Source of the DNA: Dromiciops gliroides
Lineage: Eukaryota > Chordata > Mammalia > Microbiotheria > Microbiotheriidae
Assembly: GCF_019393635.1 (NCBI RefSeq)
Contig: NC_057866.1
Location: 278,078,874-278,142,873 of the forward strand
Direction: 5' to 3'
Length of the DNA: 64,000 bases
The notes under the pieces are model-generated. The model saw only the letters and a program-made list of their open reading frames with translations, did no database searches and was not told the origin of the DNA. Position numbers and translations under genes: made by a program. This document shows, one piece after another, positions 33,691-43,668 of this stretch (positions within the stretch are counted from its first letter, which is position 1; the number at the start of each line of letters is the position of its first letter).

Positions 33691-35145
33691 TTCAGTCATG
33701 CCTGACTCTTCTTGACCCCATGGACCACAGCATGCCAGGCCCTTCTCTCTTCCATTATCTCTCAGTCTGTCCAAGTTGATATTGATTATTTCCATGATAT
33801 ACTCTATCTCATCCTCTGTCCTCCCCTTCTCCTTCTGCCTTCAATCTTTCCCAATCAGAGTCTTTCCCAATGATTCCCATCTTTCTCATTATGTGGCCAA
33901 AGTATTTACGCTTCAGCTTCATTATTTGACCTCCCATTGAGCTGTCACAGTTAATTTCTTTAATGACTGACTGATTTGATCCATTTGCTGTCCAAGGGAC
34001 TCTCAAGTCTTCTCCAGCACCACAATTCAGAAGTGTTGATTCTGCTGCACTCAGCTTTCTTTATATGCCAGCTCTCACAGTCATACATTGCTACTGGAAA
34101 AACCATAGCTTCGACTATACAAACCTTTGTTGGCAAGGTGATGTCTCTGCTTTTCAGCATGCTGTCTGGATTTTCCATAGTTTTCCTTCCAAGGAGCAAG
34201 CATCTTTTAATTTCATGCAGTCACTGTCTGCAGTGATCTTTGAGCCCAAGAATGTAAAGTCTGATGCTGCTTCCCTTTCTTCTCTATTTGCCAGGAAGTG
34301 ATGGGACCAGTTGCCAAGATCTATGGGGTTTTTTTATGTTAAGCTTCAAGCGAGCTTTTACATTCTCCTCTTTCACCCTCATCAAGGGGCTTCTTAATTC
34401 CTCTTCCCTTTCTGTCATCAGAGTGGTAGCATCTGCATATTGGAGATTGTTGATATTTCTCCCAGGAACCATAATCCTGACGTTTGATTCATCCAGGCTG
34501 GCACATCCCATGACGCACTCTACATATTAGTTAAATGAATAAGGTGCCAGTATGCAGCCTCATCGTACTCATTTTCCAATCTTAAAGCAGTCAGTTGTTC
34601 CATGTTCAGTTCTAACTATTGCTTCTTGGCCTGTATTCAGGTTCCTCAGGAGACAAGTAACATTATCTGGTATTCCCATCTCTTTGAGGACTTGCCACAT
34701 TTTGTTGTAATTCACCCACTCAAAAGGCTTAGTATAGTCAGTGAAGCAGAAGATGTTTTTCTGGAGCTCCCTTGCTTTCTCCATAATCCAGCAACTGTTG
34801 GCAATTTGGTCTCTAGTTCTGCCTCTCTGAAAACCAGGCTGTTCTTCTGGTAATTCTCAGTTCACATCTTGCTGAAGCCCAGCTTGCAGAATCTTAAGTG
34901 TAACCTTGTGGCGTGTGAAATGAATGCAACTGTTCGGTAACCTGAACATTCCTTGGCATTGCCCTTCTTTAGGATTGGGACATAAAGTGATCTTTTTCAA
35001 GCCATTGGCCCCTGTTGAGTTTTCTAAATTTGCTGGAGTGTTGAGTACAGCACTTTAATGGCATCATCTTTAAGGATTTTAAATAACTCGGCTGGAATTC
35101 CATCACCTCCACTAGCCTAATTGCTACCAATCCTTCTTCTAATTT
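33684..35145 (-). mobile_element. BovB (RTE-class) LINE, 5' truncated, 1.46 kb
   Basis: Read on the - strand this is the reverse transcriptase C-terminal half and tail of a BovB element. Frames give LKRKYFGHIMRKM, ESWHIKKAECSRINTSELWC, YADATTLM and FCFTDYTKPFEWVNYNKMWQ, matching RT and C-terminal motifs, including the catalytic YADD region changed here to YADA. The + strand text is strikingly close to ruminant BovB as I remember it ('ttccttccaaggagcaagc', 'gaattccatcacctccacta'). Stops and frameshifts break it. It cannot move. Confidence 0.88.
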
Positions 35146-35689
35146 TTAATACTGATAAATATTAATCTGCCCAAACAAAAGCTCTTTGGCATCCTTGATA
35201 ATTTTTGAGAGAGTAAAGGGGTCCTGACACCAAAAAGTTAGAGTTCTTCTGGTCTACACCAAAGCCTTGCTGTATTTTGGCCAATGAAATCTGTTTCCCT
35301 ATCGTTACAGTCCCTCCTTGACAAGGACAAATAAAAATATACAGTAAAAGTATAAGACTAATAAATAAATAAACTTCCATTTTTGAATGAGAAGACAAAG
35401 CATAATAGCAGTGTGACTGCTGCTTCTGGATCAATATTACTTACAATCACCTTGCCAGAATTTGTTATGTGAAATTTTCAGAATGTTTTCCTTGATATCT
35501 GCAGAATTCTTGAAGTTCTGTCTTTTGTTCCTTTAAGCTGTCCTTGGTCCATGAGTGTGGAGCCAAGGGCATTTTGTCCAGAAGGTCCCGTTCCAAGGGG
35601 CAAGGTCTCTTTCTTGATACTTTTAGGATACATGGTGATTAAGGTTAGTAAGAACCACTATTGAAGTGATCTGAGGGGGAAATAGCATG

Positions 35690-35745
35690 TGTGTGTGTGT
35701 GTGTGTGTGCGCACGCGCGCGCACGCATGTATGTGTATATACGCA
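35690..35745. repeat. (TG)n / (GC) / (AT) alternating purine-pyrimidine run
   Basis: 'gtgtgtgtgtgtgtgtgtgc' followed by 'gcacgcgcgcgcacgcatgt' and 'atgtgtatatacgcac': about 55 bp of nearly strict alternation, Z-DNA prone. Confidence 0.9.
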
Positions 35746-35769
35746 CAAAATAGCTTATATAAAAACATA

Positions 35770-35990
35770 AAGCACTTTCAGGTTTGCAAAGCAGTTTACA
35801 GTATTATCTCATGGGATCCTCACATCAGGCCTGGCAGATGGGGGCTCTTGGCACTCCCATCTTACAGATGAAGAAGCTGAGGCTTGAGAGAGTGAGTTGC
35901 TCAAGACTGCATAGGTAGGGGCCCAGTTGGGATGTGAACCGGGCCCTCCAGCTCCTAATTCAGTGATCTCTCTACTACACAGGAATTCTT
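35770..35990 (-). repeat. MIR-like CORE-SINE, antisense, nearly complete
   Basis: 'gcactttcaggtttgcaaag', 'ttatctcatgggatcctcac' and 'cttacagatgaagaagctga' run to 'gatgtgaaccgggccc' in one order. Confidence 0.72.
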
Positions 35991-36084
35991 TCTGAACTTA
36001 ACCCTCCATAAATCACAGCAGAAAAGGGGACCTTTGCTGCCATTAGTGTAGGGGGCCTGCGCACCAAAGGCCTTGGCAGGGTAC

Positions 36085-36215
36085 TCATGGGGGAGCAGGA
36101 GGACCCTGGGATGGGAGTCAGAAGGCCAGGCTCTCAGCTGTACCAGCTATAGGCAAACCACATAGCTTTTCTGTGCCTCAGTTGCCTCAGATGTAAAATG
36201 GGATAGCAGGTCCTG
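36085..36215 (+). repeat. MIR-like fragment
   Basis: 'gagtcagaaggccaggctct' and 'cagttgcctcagatgtaaaa' are present. Confidence 0.55.
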
Positions 36216-36303
36216 AGCTTCCTACTTCACCAGGGGCTAGCTCCCATTTGAGGCTGGGGCTGCCAGCCCCCTAGGATGTGTTACAGCCCAAGCTGTTTTC
36301 TAG

Positions 36304-36413
36304 TGTGTGAGCTGCGATCCCCTTCGATGAGTGATTTTCTCTGGGGACTGGAGAATTCCGGCTGGCTGAAGCACATCAAAGCCATCTTGGACGCAGGGGT
36401 GTTGATTGCCAAG
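36304..36413 (+). CDS. MTMR7: MTMR7 coding exon: phosphatase domain (residues ~289-325)
   Basis: Two bases complete a Val, then 36 codons encode CELRSPSMSDFLWGLENSGW and on to HIKAILDAGVLIAK. The LWGLENSGWLKHI segment is the helix before the catalytic loop. The acceptor is 'agctgttttctag' and the donor 'aag|gtgagtgatc'. Confidence 0.97.
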
Positions 36414-37508
36414 GTGAGTGATCTTGTCAGCCATGGATGTCCTGCGTGGGGCCATGTGGGCAGATGGCCCTGGGGCAGCCACGTGAAGCTCCAGCTGGCC
36501 CATCTAAGCCAGAGCCTGGTGTGGGGCCGACTGTGTCCGTGGCCAGGCCCCCCCACAGAGAGCTGGGGCTGGAGATGCTTTGGGGGCTTCTGCTCCTCCC
36601 AAGGTGTCAGAGGGGTAGGAATCAGCATGGCCATAGGGTCCCTGAGACAGAGGAGACGTCTCTTCCCACCGCTCTATCCCTTAAACCCACATCCAGTAGG
36701 ACTGTGCCTGGGCACAAAGTCAGGGAACAGGGGATCCTAGCCTGCAGCCTCTCAAGCCCAAGTCCCCCATTTTATAGAGTAAGAAATTGAGGCCATTGAA
36801 TATGAGCCCCTGATTAGCTGGAGGGAACTGAAGAATAGAAAGTCTAGTGACTCCCCCAAAGTCACATAAGGGATGAGTATCTAAGGGGGGATTTGAACCC
36901 AGGGCTTCCTGTCTCTGAGCTCAGTGCCCTCTCCACTCTACCACTCTCAGGCCAGGGAGGGACAGTGGGCTTAGGCTCTTCTGCATCATCGCAATAGTTG
37001 GAATGACAAAAGTCTGGGTGCTGGCCGTGGGGTCTCTGTTCTCCCAAGGCTCAGTTCCAGATGCAGGGAGCTATTTCCCATGGGGAAGGCTGAGGCTGGG
37101 GTGTGCCCCCTGTGCCAGGGAAGGGGAAGCGGGGTATCTTTCAGCCAGAGAGCCCTCCTGTGGCTCATCTTTGGCTCTTCCCTGCTCCGTCTCCATGCGG
37201 AACACCACAGCGGCCTTGGAGCTCAAAGGTCAGCTGCTGCCCTTCGGGACAGGATGGACGCCCCCATCGCATTACATGAAAAGACCTCACCCTCTCTACC
37301 AGCCTGCAGAGGCTGTTTGTCCTCCTCCGGCCCAGAAGACATCCTTAGGAATCCATAGGCACCGTGGCTGTGTCCTCTGCTGTAAGAGGGAGGGTGCGTC
37401 CATCCCTTCTGGAGGGGAACAACCAGCCCCTGCCTCTAGACATCCTAGCCCCTCTGCCCAACACTGGCCCTCCCCTCCTCTTGCCTGACTCTGTCCACCT
37501 GTCTTCAG
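36414..37508 (+). other. MTMR7: MTMR7 intron, 1.1 kb
   Basis: Contains a MIR-like CORE-SINE on the - strand (36765-36955) and otherwise single-copy sequence. A 161-codon open frame (37003-37488) crosses the intron but has no similarity that I recognise, and it ends just before the acceptor 'ctgtcttcag'. I take it as chance. Confidence 0.8.
36765..36955 (-). repeat. MIR-like CORE-SINE, antisense
   Basis: 'cccattttatagagtaagaa', 'cccccaaagtcacataaggg' and 'gatttgaacccagggcttcc' are present. Confidence 0.65.
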
Positions 37509-37634
37509 GCTGTGGCCGAGGAAGGGGCCAGCGTTCTCGTCCACTGCTCAGACGGCTGGGACCGAACCGCCCAGGTGTGCTCAGTGGCTAGCCTCCTTCT
37601 GGATCCCCATTACCGGACCCTGAAAGGCTTCATG
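37509..37634 (+). CDS. MTMR7: MTMR7 coding exon carrying the catalytic motif (residues ~326-367)
   Basis: Forty-two codons in phase 0 encode [20 protein letters not shown] followed by [20 protein letters not shown] and FM. This is the Cx5R phosphatase loop. The nucleophile Cys falls at residue 338 and the Arg at 344 if the N-terminus has human length, which agrees with the human catalytic Cys. The loop's two Asp residues, typical of myotubularins that act on 3-phosphoinositides, are present, so the enzyme should be active. The acceptor is 'ctgtcttcag' and the donor 'atg|gtgagtgtgg'. Confidence 0.98.
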
Positions 37635-38390
37635 GTGAGTGTGGCCGTCCTGCAGGCTTTCGAGGGCAGGTGTGGGAACCAGCTGTGGCCTCATCCTCCC
37701 CTCCCAGAAGGCCTAGAGGGAGGCAGCGCCAAGCCTCTCCACTTGTTTCCTCTTCACCCCCTCACTGTGCACAGAACTCTTAACCCCTTCAGCTCGGTCA
37801 CTGACCCCGAAAGATCCCAGGGCTGTCGGGGGCAGGCCTCAGAGGACATTCAGTTCTATCAGTCGCTCAACGGGAGTCCCCTCTTAGCACACAGTAAGCG
37901 TGAGCAAAAGCCGGCGTCCTCCTCCCTCTACCACATGCCTGAACGCCCCGTCCCCCAGTGATGGGGGGCTCACTCTCTACCAGAGTGGGCTGTTCTGCTT
38001 TAGAAGAGTTCTAACAGCCCGGAAGTGCTTCCAGGTGCTTCTTGTGAAGAGCCTTCTGTGTCTCTGTAGCATCCACACATTAGTCCTCTGGTTCCTGGAT
38101 TCTCCACAATCACGGGCCCATCAGATTCCTTGTGTAGGTAACAATGATTAGATCCAGACTTGGCTGGGAGGTATGAGTTCGAATCCTGATCCTGGTTTAG
38201 TAAGCATGGCACTTCTACTAGGATCATTGTCTTGCTTTGGGTTAAATGTGGGCTTTCACCAGCCCCGGGATCGTAGGGCTTGCCGGCCCAAAGAGCTGCA
38301 GGGTGGGTGTCATGTGCTCAGTGTCCCCCTCAACAGTTGCCTAGCTACAATCCCATGGTTTTTGAGCCCCGTGTCTTTCTCTTATTATAG
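37635..38390 (+). other. MTMR7: MTMR7 intron, 756 bp
   Basis: Single-copy sequence around a CR1/L3-like LINE 3'-end remnant at about 37960-38110. The acceptor is 'tcttattatag'. Confidence 0.8.
37960..38112 (+). repeat. CR1/L3-type LINE 3'-end trace
   Basis: 'gggggctcactctctaccag', 'gttctaacagcccggaagtg' and 'attagtcctctggttcctgg' are weakly like the other CR1/L3 3' ends. Confidence 0.35.
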
Positions 38391-38440
38391 GTATTAATTG
38401 AAAAAGACTGGATTTCCTTTGGGCACAAGTTCAACCATAG
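38391..38440 (+). CDS. MTMR7: MTMR7 coding microexon-size segment, 50 bp (residues ~368-384)
   Basis: Sixteen codons plus two bases encode VLIEKDWISFGHKFNH, then AG of a split Arg. The sequence after the catalytic loop, EKDWISFGHKF, is invariant in active myotubularins. At 50 bp it is the smallest exon here. The acceptor is 'cttattatag' and the donor 'atag|gtaaggtttt'. Confidence 0.97.
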
Positions 38441-38579
38441 GTAAGGTTTTGCTTTTGGGGAGTTTTCTATCAGCAGTGATCTAATTCTCCAGATGGAAAT
38501 TGTCTAAGGGTGTGAGAGGAGCCATTTCCTTGAGAGGCAGCCAGCTGGTTCACCAGACTTCTCTGTCATGCAGGAAGTA

Positions 38580-38920
38580 TGTTAATTATTATTTTGTGGT
38601 ATATAACTATATTTTATACATATATCAAACATAGATATAATATACACATATACACATGACATATATAATGTAAATTTTTTACATTATTACATTTAGACAT
38701 ACCTAGCTATAATTCTAATGCATATAACAGTATTTTAAAACCTTAAATAACTGTTTGGTAAATAACATATACATATCAATTTATATAAATAATTTATGGC
38801 AAATTTGTTTAAAAGTAATTACTATGTGAATAAGACCTAAATAACTTATGAATGCACAAGATATATATATATACATATATATGTATGTGTGTATCTATAA
38901 ATACATATATACCTCCTGTA
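38580..38920. repeat. AT-rich block with (TA)n runs
   Basis: 'gtatataactatattttata', 'aagatatatatatatacata' and 'gtgtatctataaatacatat' are present. It leads directly into an antisense L1. Confidence 0.75.
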
Positions 38921-39700
38921 CCCTTCCCAGCATACCTCTCCCCCACCTTTCCAGATTAAACGTTTTTTCTGTTCCAGTCTCTATCCCTCCTTCCCTCTCT
39001 TCCCTCCCCACTCCCTGAGACAACAAACGGTCTGATACGGGTCATACATATATGATCATGCAAAACATCACCATATTTGTCACTTAATGAAAGAATGTGG
39101 GGAAAAAAGAATGTGGAAAATAGCATGCTTCAGTCTGTTCCATCAATATCCATTCTTTCCTTGGAGGCAGATAGTATGTTTCATAAATATTCTTTGTCTT
39201 GGATTGTCTTGAATTATTGTTTTGTTGAGAATAGTCAAGTCATTCACAGTTCTTTTTTTCTTTTTCTTTCTTTTTTTTTTTTTTGGTATTCACAGTTCTT
39301 AATTGAACAATATTGCTGTCTCTGTGTACAATGTTCTCTTGGTTCTGCTCACTTCATTTCATACATGTCTTTCCAGGCTTTTTTGAAGCACTTATTTTTC
39401 CAAATAGTTTATATAGTATTGGGATTAATTGTTCTTTAAAAGTTTGGTAGAATTTACTTTTGAATCCATCTGGTCCTGGAGATTTTTCAACTGATTCAAC
39501 TTCTGCTTCAAAAATGTAGATGCTATACCATTTGGTGCATATATGTTAAGCATTGATATGACTTCGTTGTCCATGGTACCTTTCAGCAAAATATAGTTTC
39601 CTTCTTTATCTCTTTTAACTAGATCTGTTTTTGCTTTTTACACTATTTCTTACTTCAAATGCTATAGAACATGTATCATTGACATTGGTGTCACAGAGGG
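38920..39700 (-). repeat. L1 LINE remnant, antisense (3' region then ORF2 piece)
   Basis: 38920-39440 is the reversed 3' region ('atacatatatgatcatgcaa', 'gttctgctcacttcatttca'). 39441-39700 jumps to ORF2 ('ctttaaaagtttggtagaat', 'atccatctggtcctggagat'). The middle is missing. Confidence 0.65.
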
Positions 39701-39861
39701 AAAAAAGTCCAACTTCCAGCTAACACCAATATTGGCTATGGAAGAGCCCCCATTGGTGTTCCTCACAACCCAGCCATGCTTTCTCATCCTGTAACTTTGG
39801 ACAAATCACTTCCCTGCTTAGATTTTCCTCAGCTAAAGAGTGAGAGCATTAGACCGTAACA

Positions 39862-40015
39862 GGGCTTCTTAAACTTTTTCCACTCTCGACCCCTTTTCAC
39901 TCAAGAAATTTTTATGCGACCCTGGGTATATAGGTATCTAAGACAGGCATACAAAGCAAACATTTACTGCCAAACTTTTCATGACCCACGAAAGAAGCTT
40001 TGGACTGTAAGACCA
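39862..40015. mobile_element. DNA-transposon-like fragment, family uncertain
   Basis: 'gcttcttaaactttttccac', 'tcgacccctttt', 'tatgcgaccctgggtatata' and 'catgacccac' resemble non-autonomous hAT-like elements that end in 'cttaaactttttccactc'. Terminal repeats could not be shown. Confidence 0.4.
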
Positions 40016-40404
40016 CTAAGGTCTTTTCCCATTAGACACCCTTTGAAAAATGGGTAATTAATTAACTAATTGATGGATAAAAAAATTCCTGTCCTTTTTC
40101 ATGACCAAATTAAGTCTTCTTAAAAAAAAACAACTTTATTAAAAAAAAAAAAGAGTCTTCTTGTTGGCAGAGACTTCCCAGCATAAAAAGATGCAAATTT
40201 CTATAGATAGTGCACATTTTATTTCCACTGCTTTACAGCTAAGGAGCCTGGGACTCCTAGAGATTCTGTGGCTGGCGGTCAGAATAGTGGGGCCACAGGT
40301 GTGTGACCTTCAGAAACCCTTTGTTTGATTTCCTTCTGTATTCACAAGGCACTCGCTGCACATGGTATGAGAAGACCTGGTCCCTTTTGGACTTTTACCA
40401 GCTC

Positions 40405-40545
40405 CGGGGCCTCTTCTGCTTTATGAGCTCGGTGACCCTGGGCAGGTCACTTAGCCCCTGGGAACCCCAGTTTCCCCATATGCAGAGTGGGAATAATGAT
40501 AATGGCCCTGCTACCACACAGGACTGTGGTGAGAAGGACACTTTC
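40405..40545 (+). repeat. MIR-like fragment
   Basis: 'tgaccctgggcaggtcactt', 'agtttccccatatgcagagt' and 'gaataatgataatggccctg' are present. It ends 220 bp before an MTMR7 exon. Confidence 0.65.
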
Positions 40546-40766
40546 CTCCAGAAAGGGGAGGCTTCAGGCATCTTCTCTGTGGCTGGTTGCTGCTCACTTG
40601 TTGGAATGGAACTTTGGGAAGCAAGGCTTGTGTGTAAGTCTGTCCCTCTGCAGCTTTTCTGTGGAGGGTCTGGGGCTGCTTCAGGGCCTCCTCTCTTCTC
40701 CTTTTTGTCCTTTTGCCCGATGGGCACATCTGCCCCATCACCCAGGCCTCCTCTGTGTTGCTGCAG

Positions 40767-40967
40767 GTACGGCCACCTGGACGGCGACCCCAAGGAGGTG
40801 TCTCCGGTCATCGACCAGTTTCTTGAGTGCATCTGGCAGCTCATGGAGCAGTTCCCCTGTGCCTTTGAGTTCAACGAGAGGTTTCTGGTGCACATCCAGC
40901 ATCACATTTATTCCTGCCAGTTTGGAACCTTCCTCTGCAACAACCAGAAGGAGAGACGGGAGCTGAG
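40767..40967 (+). CDS. MTMR7: MTMR7 coding exon with a GC splice donor (residues ~384-451)
   Basis: One base completes Arg, 66 codons follow, and AG of a split Arg ends the exon. It encodes YGHLDGDPKEVSPVIDQFLE and on through FEFNERFLVHIQHHIYSCQF to QKERREL. Frame continuity into the next exon requires the exon to end at 'gagctgag', so the intron begins with 'gcgagt', a GC donor. The nearby GT at 40972 would shift the frame and give an early stop. The segment LIHIQHHIYSCQFG is strongly conserved in MTMR6/7/8. Confidence 0.96.
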
Positions 40968-41469
40968 GCGAGTGTCGGGGGACTCCTCTGGGAGCCTGGG
41001 GAGCTCCTGAAGCAGCCCCACCACCCCAGCCTAGCCCGATGAGCCCATCCCCTTTAAGTGCTTTGTCCTCTGAATGCCACTATCGCTATCCAGGCTGTCC
41101 TTTAAGGGGGTTGGGTTTGAGTGGAAGGCAACAAGACTTCTGGGTGACTGCAGTATCCGTGCTAGTGAAGCTAGTACTAGCTGGTGCAGACCCATGATCT
41201 GTGGGCACAGAGCAGTCCCAGCGTGGGAAGTCCTGTGACGTTTAAAATCTAAATGTGTTGGCTAAAAAATCTAATGTGTGGTCACCTGAAATTGGAAGCA
41301 GGGTCAGGAGCCACTCAGGGCCTGTGTGACCACAGAAAAGCCATTTCCTCTCTAGGGTTCCATCTGTAAAATCAGGGGTGGGACTTGCTGGGGTTGAAAG
41401 TCCAGCCTCCTGGACTTTCCCTGAGTCTTGGAAGGATTTCAGGTGGATTTTCTTCTATCTGTCCCTCAG
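40968..41469 (+). other. MTMR7: MTMR7 intron, 502 bp, GC-AG class
   Basis: The donor is 'gag|gcgagtgtcg' and the acceptor 'tctgtccctcag|g'. GC donors are a rare but accepted subclass and are usually helped by a strong AG|GC-AGT context, which is present. The rest is single-copy apart from a weak MIR-like segment at 41315-41400. Confidence 0.85.
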
Positions 41470-41610
41470 GATTCAAGAAAGAACACACTCTCTGTGGGCT
41501 CACCTGTGGAAGAATCGGGCTGACTACCTGAATCCCCTGTTCCGAGCGGACCACAGCCAGGCTCAGGGGACGCTTCGGCCCCCAGCCAGTCCATGCAACT
41601 TCATGTACAA
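41470..41610 (+). CDS. MTMR7: MTMR7 coding exon: end of phosphatase domain (residues ~451-498)
   Basis: One base completes Arg, 46 codons follow, and AA of a split Lys ends the exon. It encodes IQERTHSLWAHLWKNRADYL, then NPLFRADHSQAQGTLRPPAS and PCNFMYK. HSLWAHLWKNRADYLNP is diagnostic for MTMR7. The donor 'acaa|gtacgggaag' is weaker than the others. The acceptor is 'tgtccctcag'. Confidence 0.97.
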
Positions 41611-41833
41611 GTACGGGAAGTCCCCTCTTAGCTTTGTTAGGCATAACAAATGTTGATGAAGCACTTGCTGGTACCCGGGCCCTGGGCTCAGCATCAGGGA
41701 GATATAAAGTAGAATTCAGAGCCCGTGACTGCCCTTACAAACTGACCAGTCCCATAGGGAGATATAACACAAATACCTTGAATGCGAATATACTTCAAAA
41801 TATATACAATAACATATTAAAAAATAGGAATCA

Positions 41834-41889
41834 GTGAATGAATGAATGAATGAATGAATGAATGAATGAATGAATGAATGAATGAATGA
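41834..41889. repeat. (TGAA)n microsatellite
   Basis: About 14 uninterrupted units. It lies at the 5' end of a sense L2 3'-end fragment. Confidence 0.97.
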
Positions 41890-42345
41890 CTCCATGTCTT
41901 TTACTGGCTGTCCTCCATGCCTAGAATATTCTTCCTTCTCCCTTCTGCCTCCTGGCTTCCCTGGCTTCCTTCAAAACTTAACTAAGTCCCCCCTTCCATA
42001 ATAAGACTTTCCCAATTCCTCTTAATGCTAGTGTCTCCCCTCTGTTGATTATCTCCCATTTATCCTGTATTAGCTTGTTTGAACACACGTGTTTGCTTGT
42101 TGTCTCCCCCATTAGACTGTAAGCTCCCTGAGTGCAAGAACCATTTCTGCCTTTCTTTCTTCTTGTATCCCTAAGAGGTAAGGCTTGGGGCCTTAGCTGT
42201 GTCTGACCTAGAAGTGCCTAATAAATACTTGTGGACAGACTGAATGCATGAAGGAATGCAAGAAAAGGCATTTACTAAGTGCTTCCTGTCTTTCAGGAAA
42301 GCAAAACTGTCCCTCCCCTCCAGGAACTTATTGTCTAAAGGAGGG
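41890..42345. repeat. L2 3' ends in opposite orientations
   Basis: 41890-42240 is sense ('actggctgtcctccatgcct', 'tagactgtaagctccctgag', 'cctaataaatacttgtgg'). 42262-42345 is antisense ('ggcatttactaagtgcttcc', 'caggaacttattgtctaaag'). Confidence 0.68.
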
Positions 42346-42399
42346 GGCCCACAGAGATGGTAGAGTGGTGGCCAGGGAGGAGCACCTGCTTTATGCACA

Positions 42400-42562
42400 A
42401 TGACTAGTGCTGTAAGAGCATCGTTATCCTCATCTTACAGATGAGAAAAATGAAGCTCTGTCAGCTCCAAATGGAAAATGACTGATCCATGATCTTGCAG
42501 CTCTAGAATGTGAGGTGGGATTTGAACCCAGCTCCCTACCTCCAGTCCACTCCCTGTCCACA
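42400..42562 (-). repeat. MIR-like CORE-SINE, antisense
   Basis: 'cctcatcttacagatgagaa', 'atgatcttgcagctctagaa' and 'gggatttgaacccagctccc' are present. Confidence 0.65.
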
Positions 42563-43291
42563 GAGAGGAACTCCCATCATATGACAGTTTGTGGATAACT
42601 GGATGAGCATCTCTCACTTAAGTAGAACCCCTGTTATAGAAATTGGGTTATTCTTGGTGTCCTCTGCCCACCGGCTCCCCTTTTGCCAAGCTGACATTGT
42701 TGAGGCAGAAGCCGAAGGGTTGTGCCCAGGACCAAGGGGTGTGGGAAGTCATTCTTGGTGTCACAGGTCGCTGTGTTCTTGGAGAGCAGCCCCCACATGG
42801 AGCCCCCACTGGGAACAAGACTTTCAAGCCCAAAGAGTCACTGGCATGAGGAGGACCTTCACCTGGAGAACTGTTAGAGTGTACAATGCGACTTGTCTTG
42901 TTTAGCTAAAACCCCTGCAAGTCCATTGAGCTGTGTACTAACTAAGGTGAAGGAGCAAGCGAGCTTATTAGCTTCTTGGCTACATGTTGTGGGTTAAGCC
43001 CTGGCCACATGTTCTCTTAGGGATTAATTTCTTAAGGATCTGGGGAGGAGGAGGGAGCATATTGTACAAGTGACCCCGTGTCACAAACCATCCTTGGTAT
43101 TTTCCTCTCAGCCTAAGTGATGGGGGGGAATCCTGTGCTTCAACACAAAGCAAATCAACACTGCCTGGGAAGCAAGCAAGCAAGCAAACAAAATGAAGGA
43201 ACAATTCCTGGCTTATTCTGTCACATCTGGCTCTTCAGGACTTTGTTTGGCTTACTGATGAATTGACTATATTCCTTTGGTTTATGGTTTT

Positions 43292-43447
43292 TTTTGTTTT
43301 TGTCTTTTTTTGTTTTTGGCAGGGCAATGAGTTGAGTGACTTGCCTAGGGTCACACAGCTAGTGTCAAGTGTCTGAGGCTGGATTTGAACTCAGGTCCTC
43401 CTGAATCCAGGGCCAGTACTTTATCCGCTGTGTCACCTAGCTGCCCC
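43292..43447 (-). repeat. tRNA-derived marsupial SINE, antisense
   Basis: Reversed tail of T and G, 'gttgagtgacttgcctaggg', and head 'tcacctagctgccccc'. Confidence 0.9.
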
Positions 43448-43554
43448 CTGTTTTTTAAATTAATAAGCATTTATTTTCTCTTCCCCTTACCTCCCCCCTA
43501 CACACAAAAGAAAGTCCTCGTATCAAATATACATAGTCAAGGAAATTCGCACAT

Positions 43555-43668
43555 GGGATTGGCAGGGGGGTGGGGGGGGTAGACAGAGCCAAGATGGCAG
43601 AGGAAAGGAAGTAACCTCTCGGGGCTCCTGACAGAATCACTTCAAATAATGCCATAAGACAAATCCCC
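43555..43668 (+). repeat. L1 5'-UTR-like insert in the antisense L1
   Basis: 'agacagagccaagatggcag' and 'ctctcggggctcctgacaga' resemble the start of marsupial L1. The flanks 'aaattcgcacatgg' and 'aaatccccacactgg' look like a diverged target duplication. Confidence 0.4.

Larger units (their letters stand above)
38441..40766 (+). other. MTMR7: MTMR7 intron, 2.3 kb
   Basis: Contains a very AT-rich stretch (38580-38900), antisense L1 remnants (38900-39700), a DNA-transposon-like fragment and a MIR-like segment (listed separately). Nothing was recognised in 40020-40400. The acceptor is 'gtgttgctgcag'. Confidence 0.8.

Noticed and set aside
35162-35434. Possible retroviral or membrane-protein gene on the - strand
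   Set aside because: Only a hydrophobic stretch is visible. No family could be supported, so it is reported just as an unassigned stretch.
37509-37634. MTMR6 or MTMR8 instead of MTMR7
   Set aside because: The downstream SLWAHLWKNRADYLNP, QPRQSVTDYLMAVKEETQQ and C-terminal DEAVFLTA segments are those of MTMR7, and VPS37A next door fits the MTMR7 locus.
40968-40985. GT at 40972 as the real donor of the 201-bp exon
   Set aside because: It would break the reading frame of an otherwise perfectly conserved protein.
40303-41010. 235-codon open frame covering an MTMR7 exon
   Set aside because: It is the exon at 40767-40967 read through into introns on both sides. The extra parts include a MIR-like repeat.
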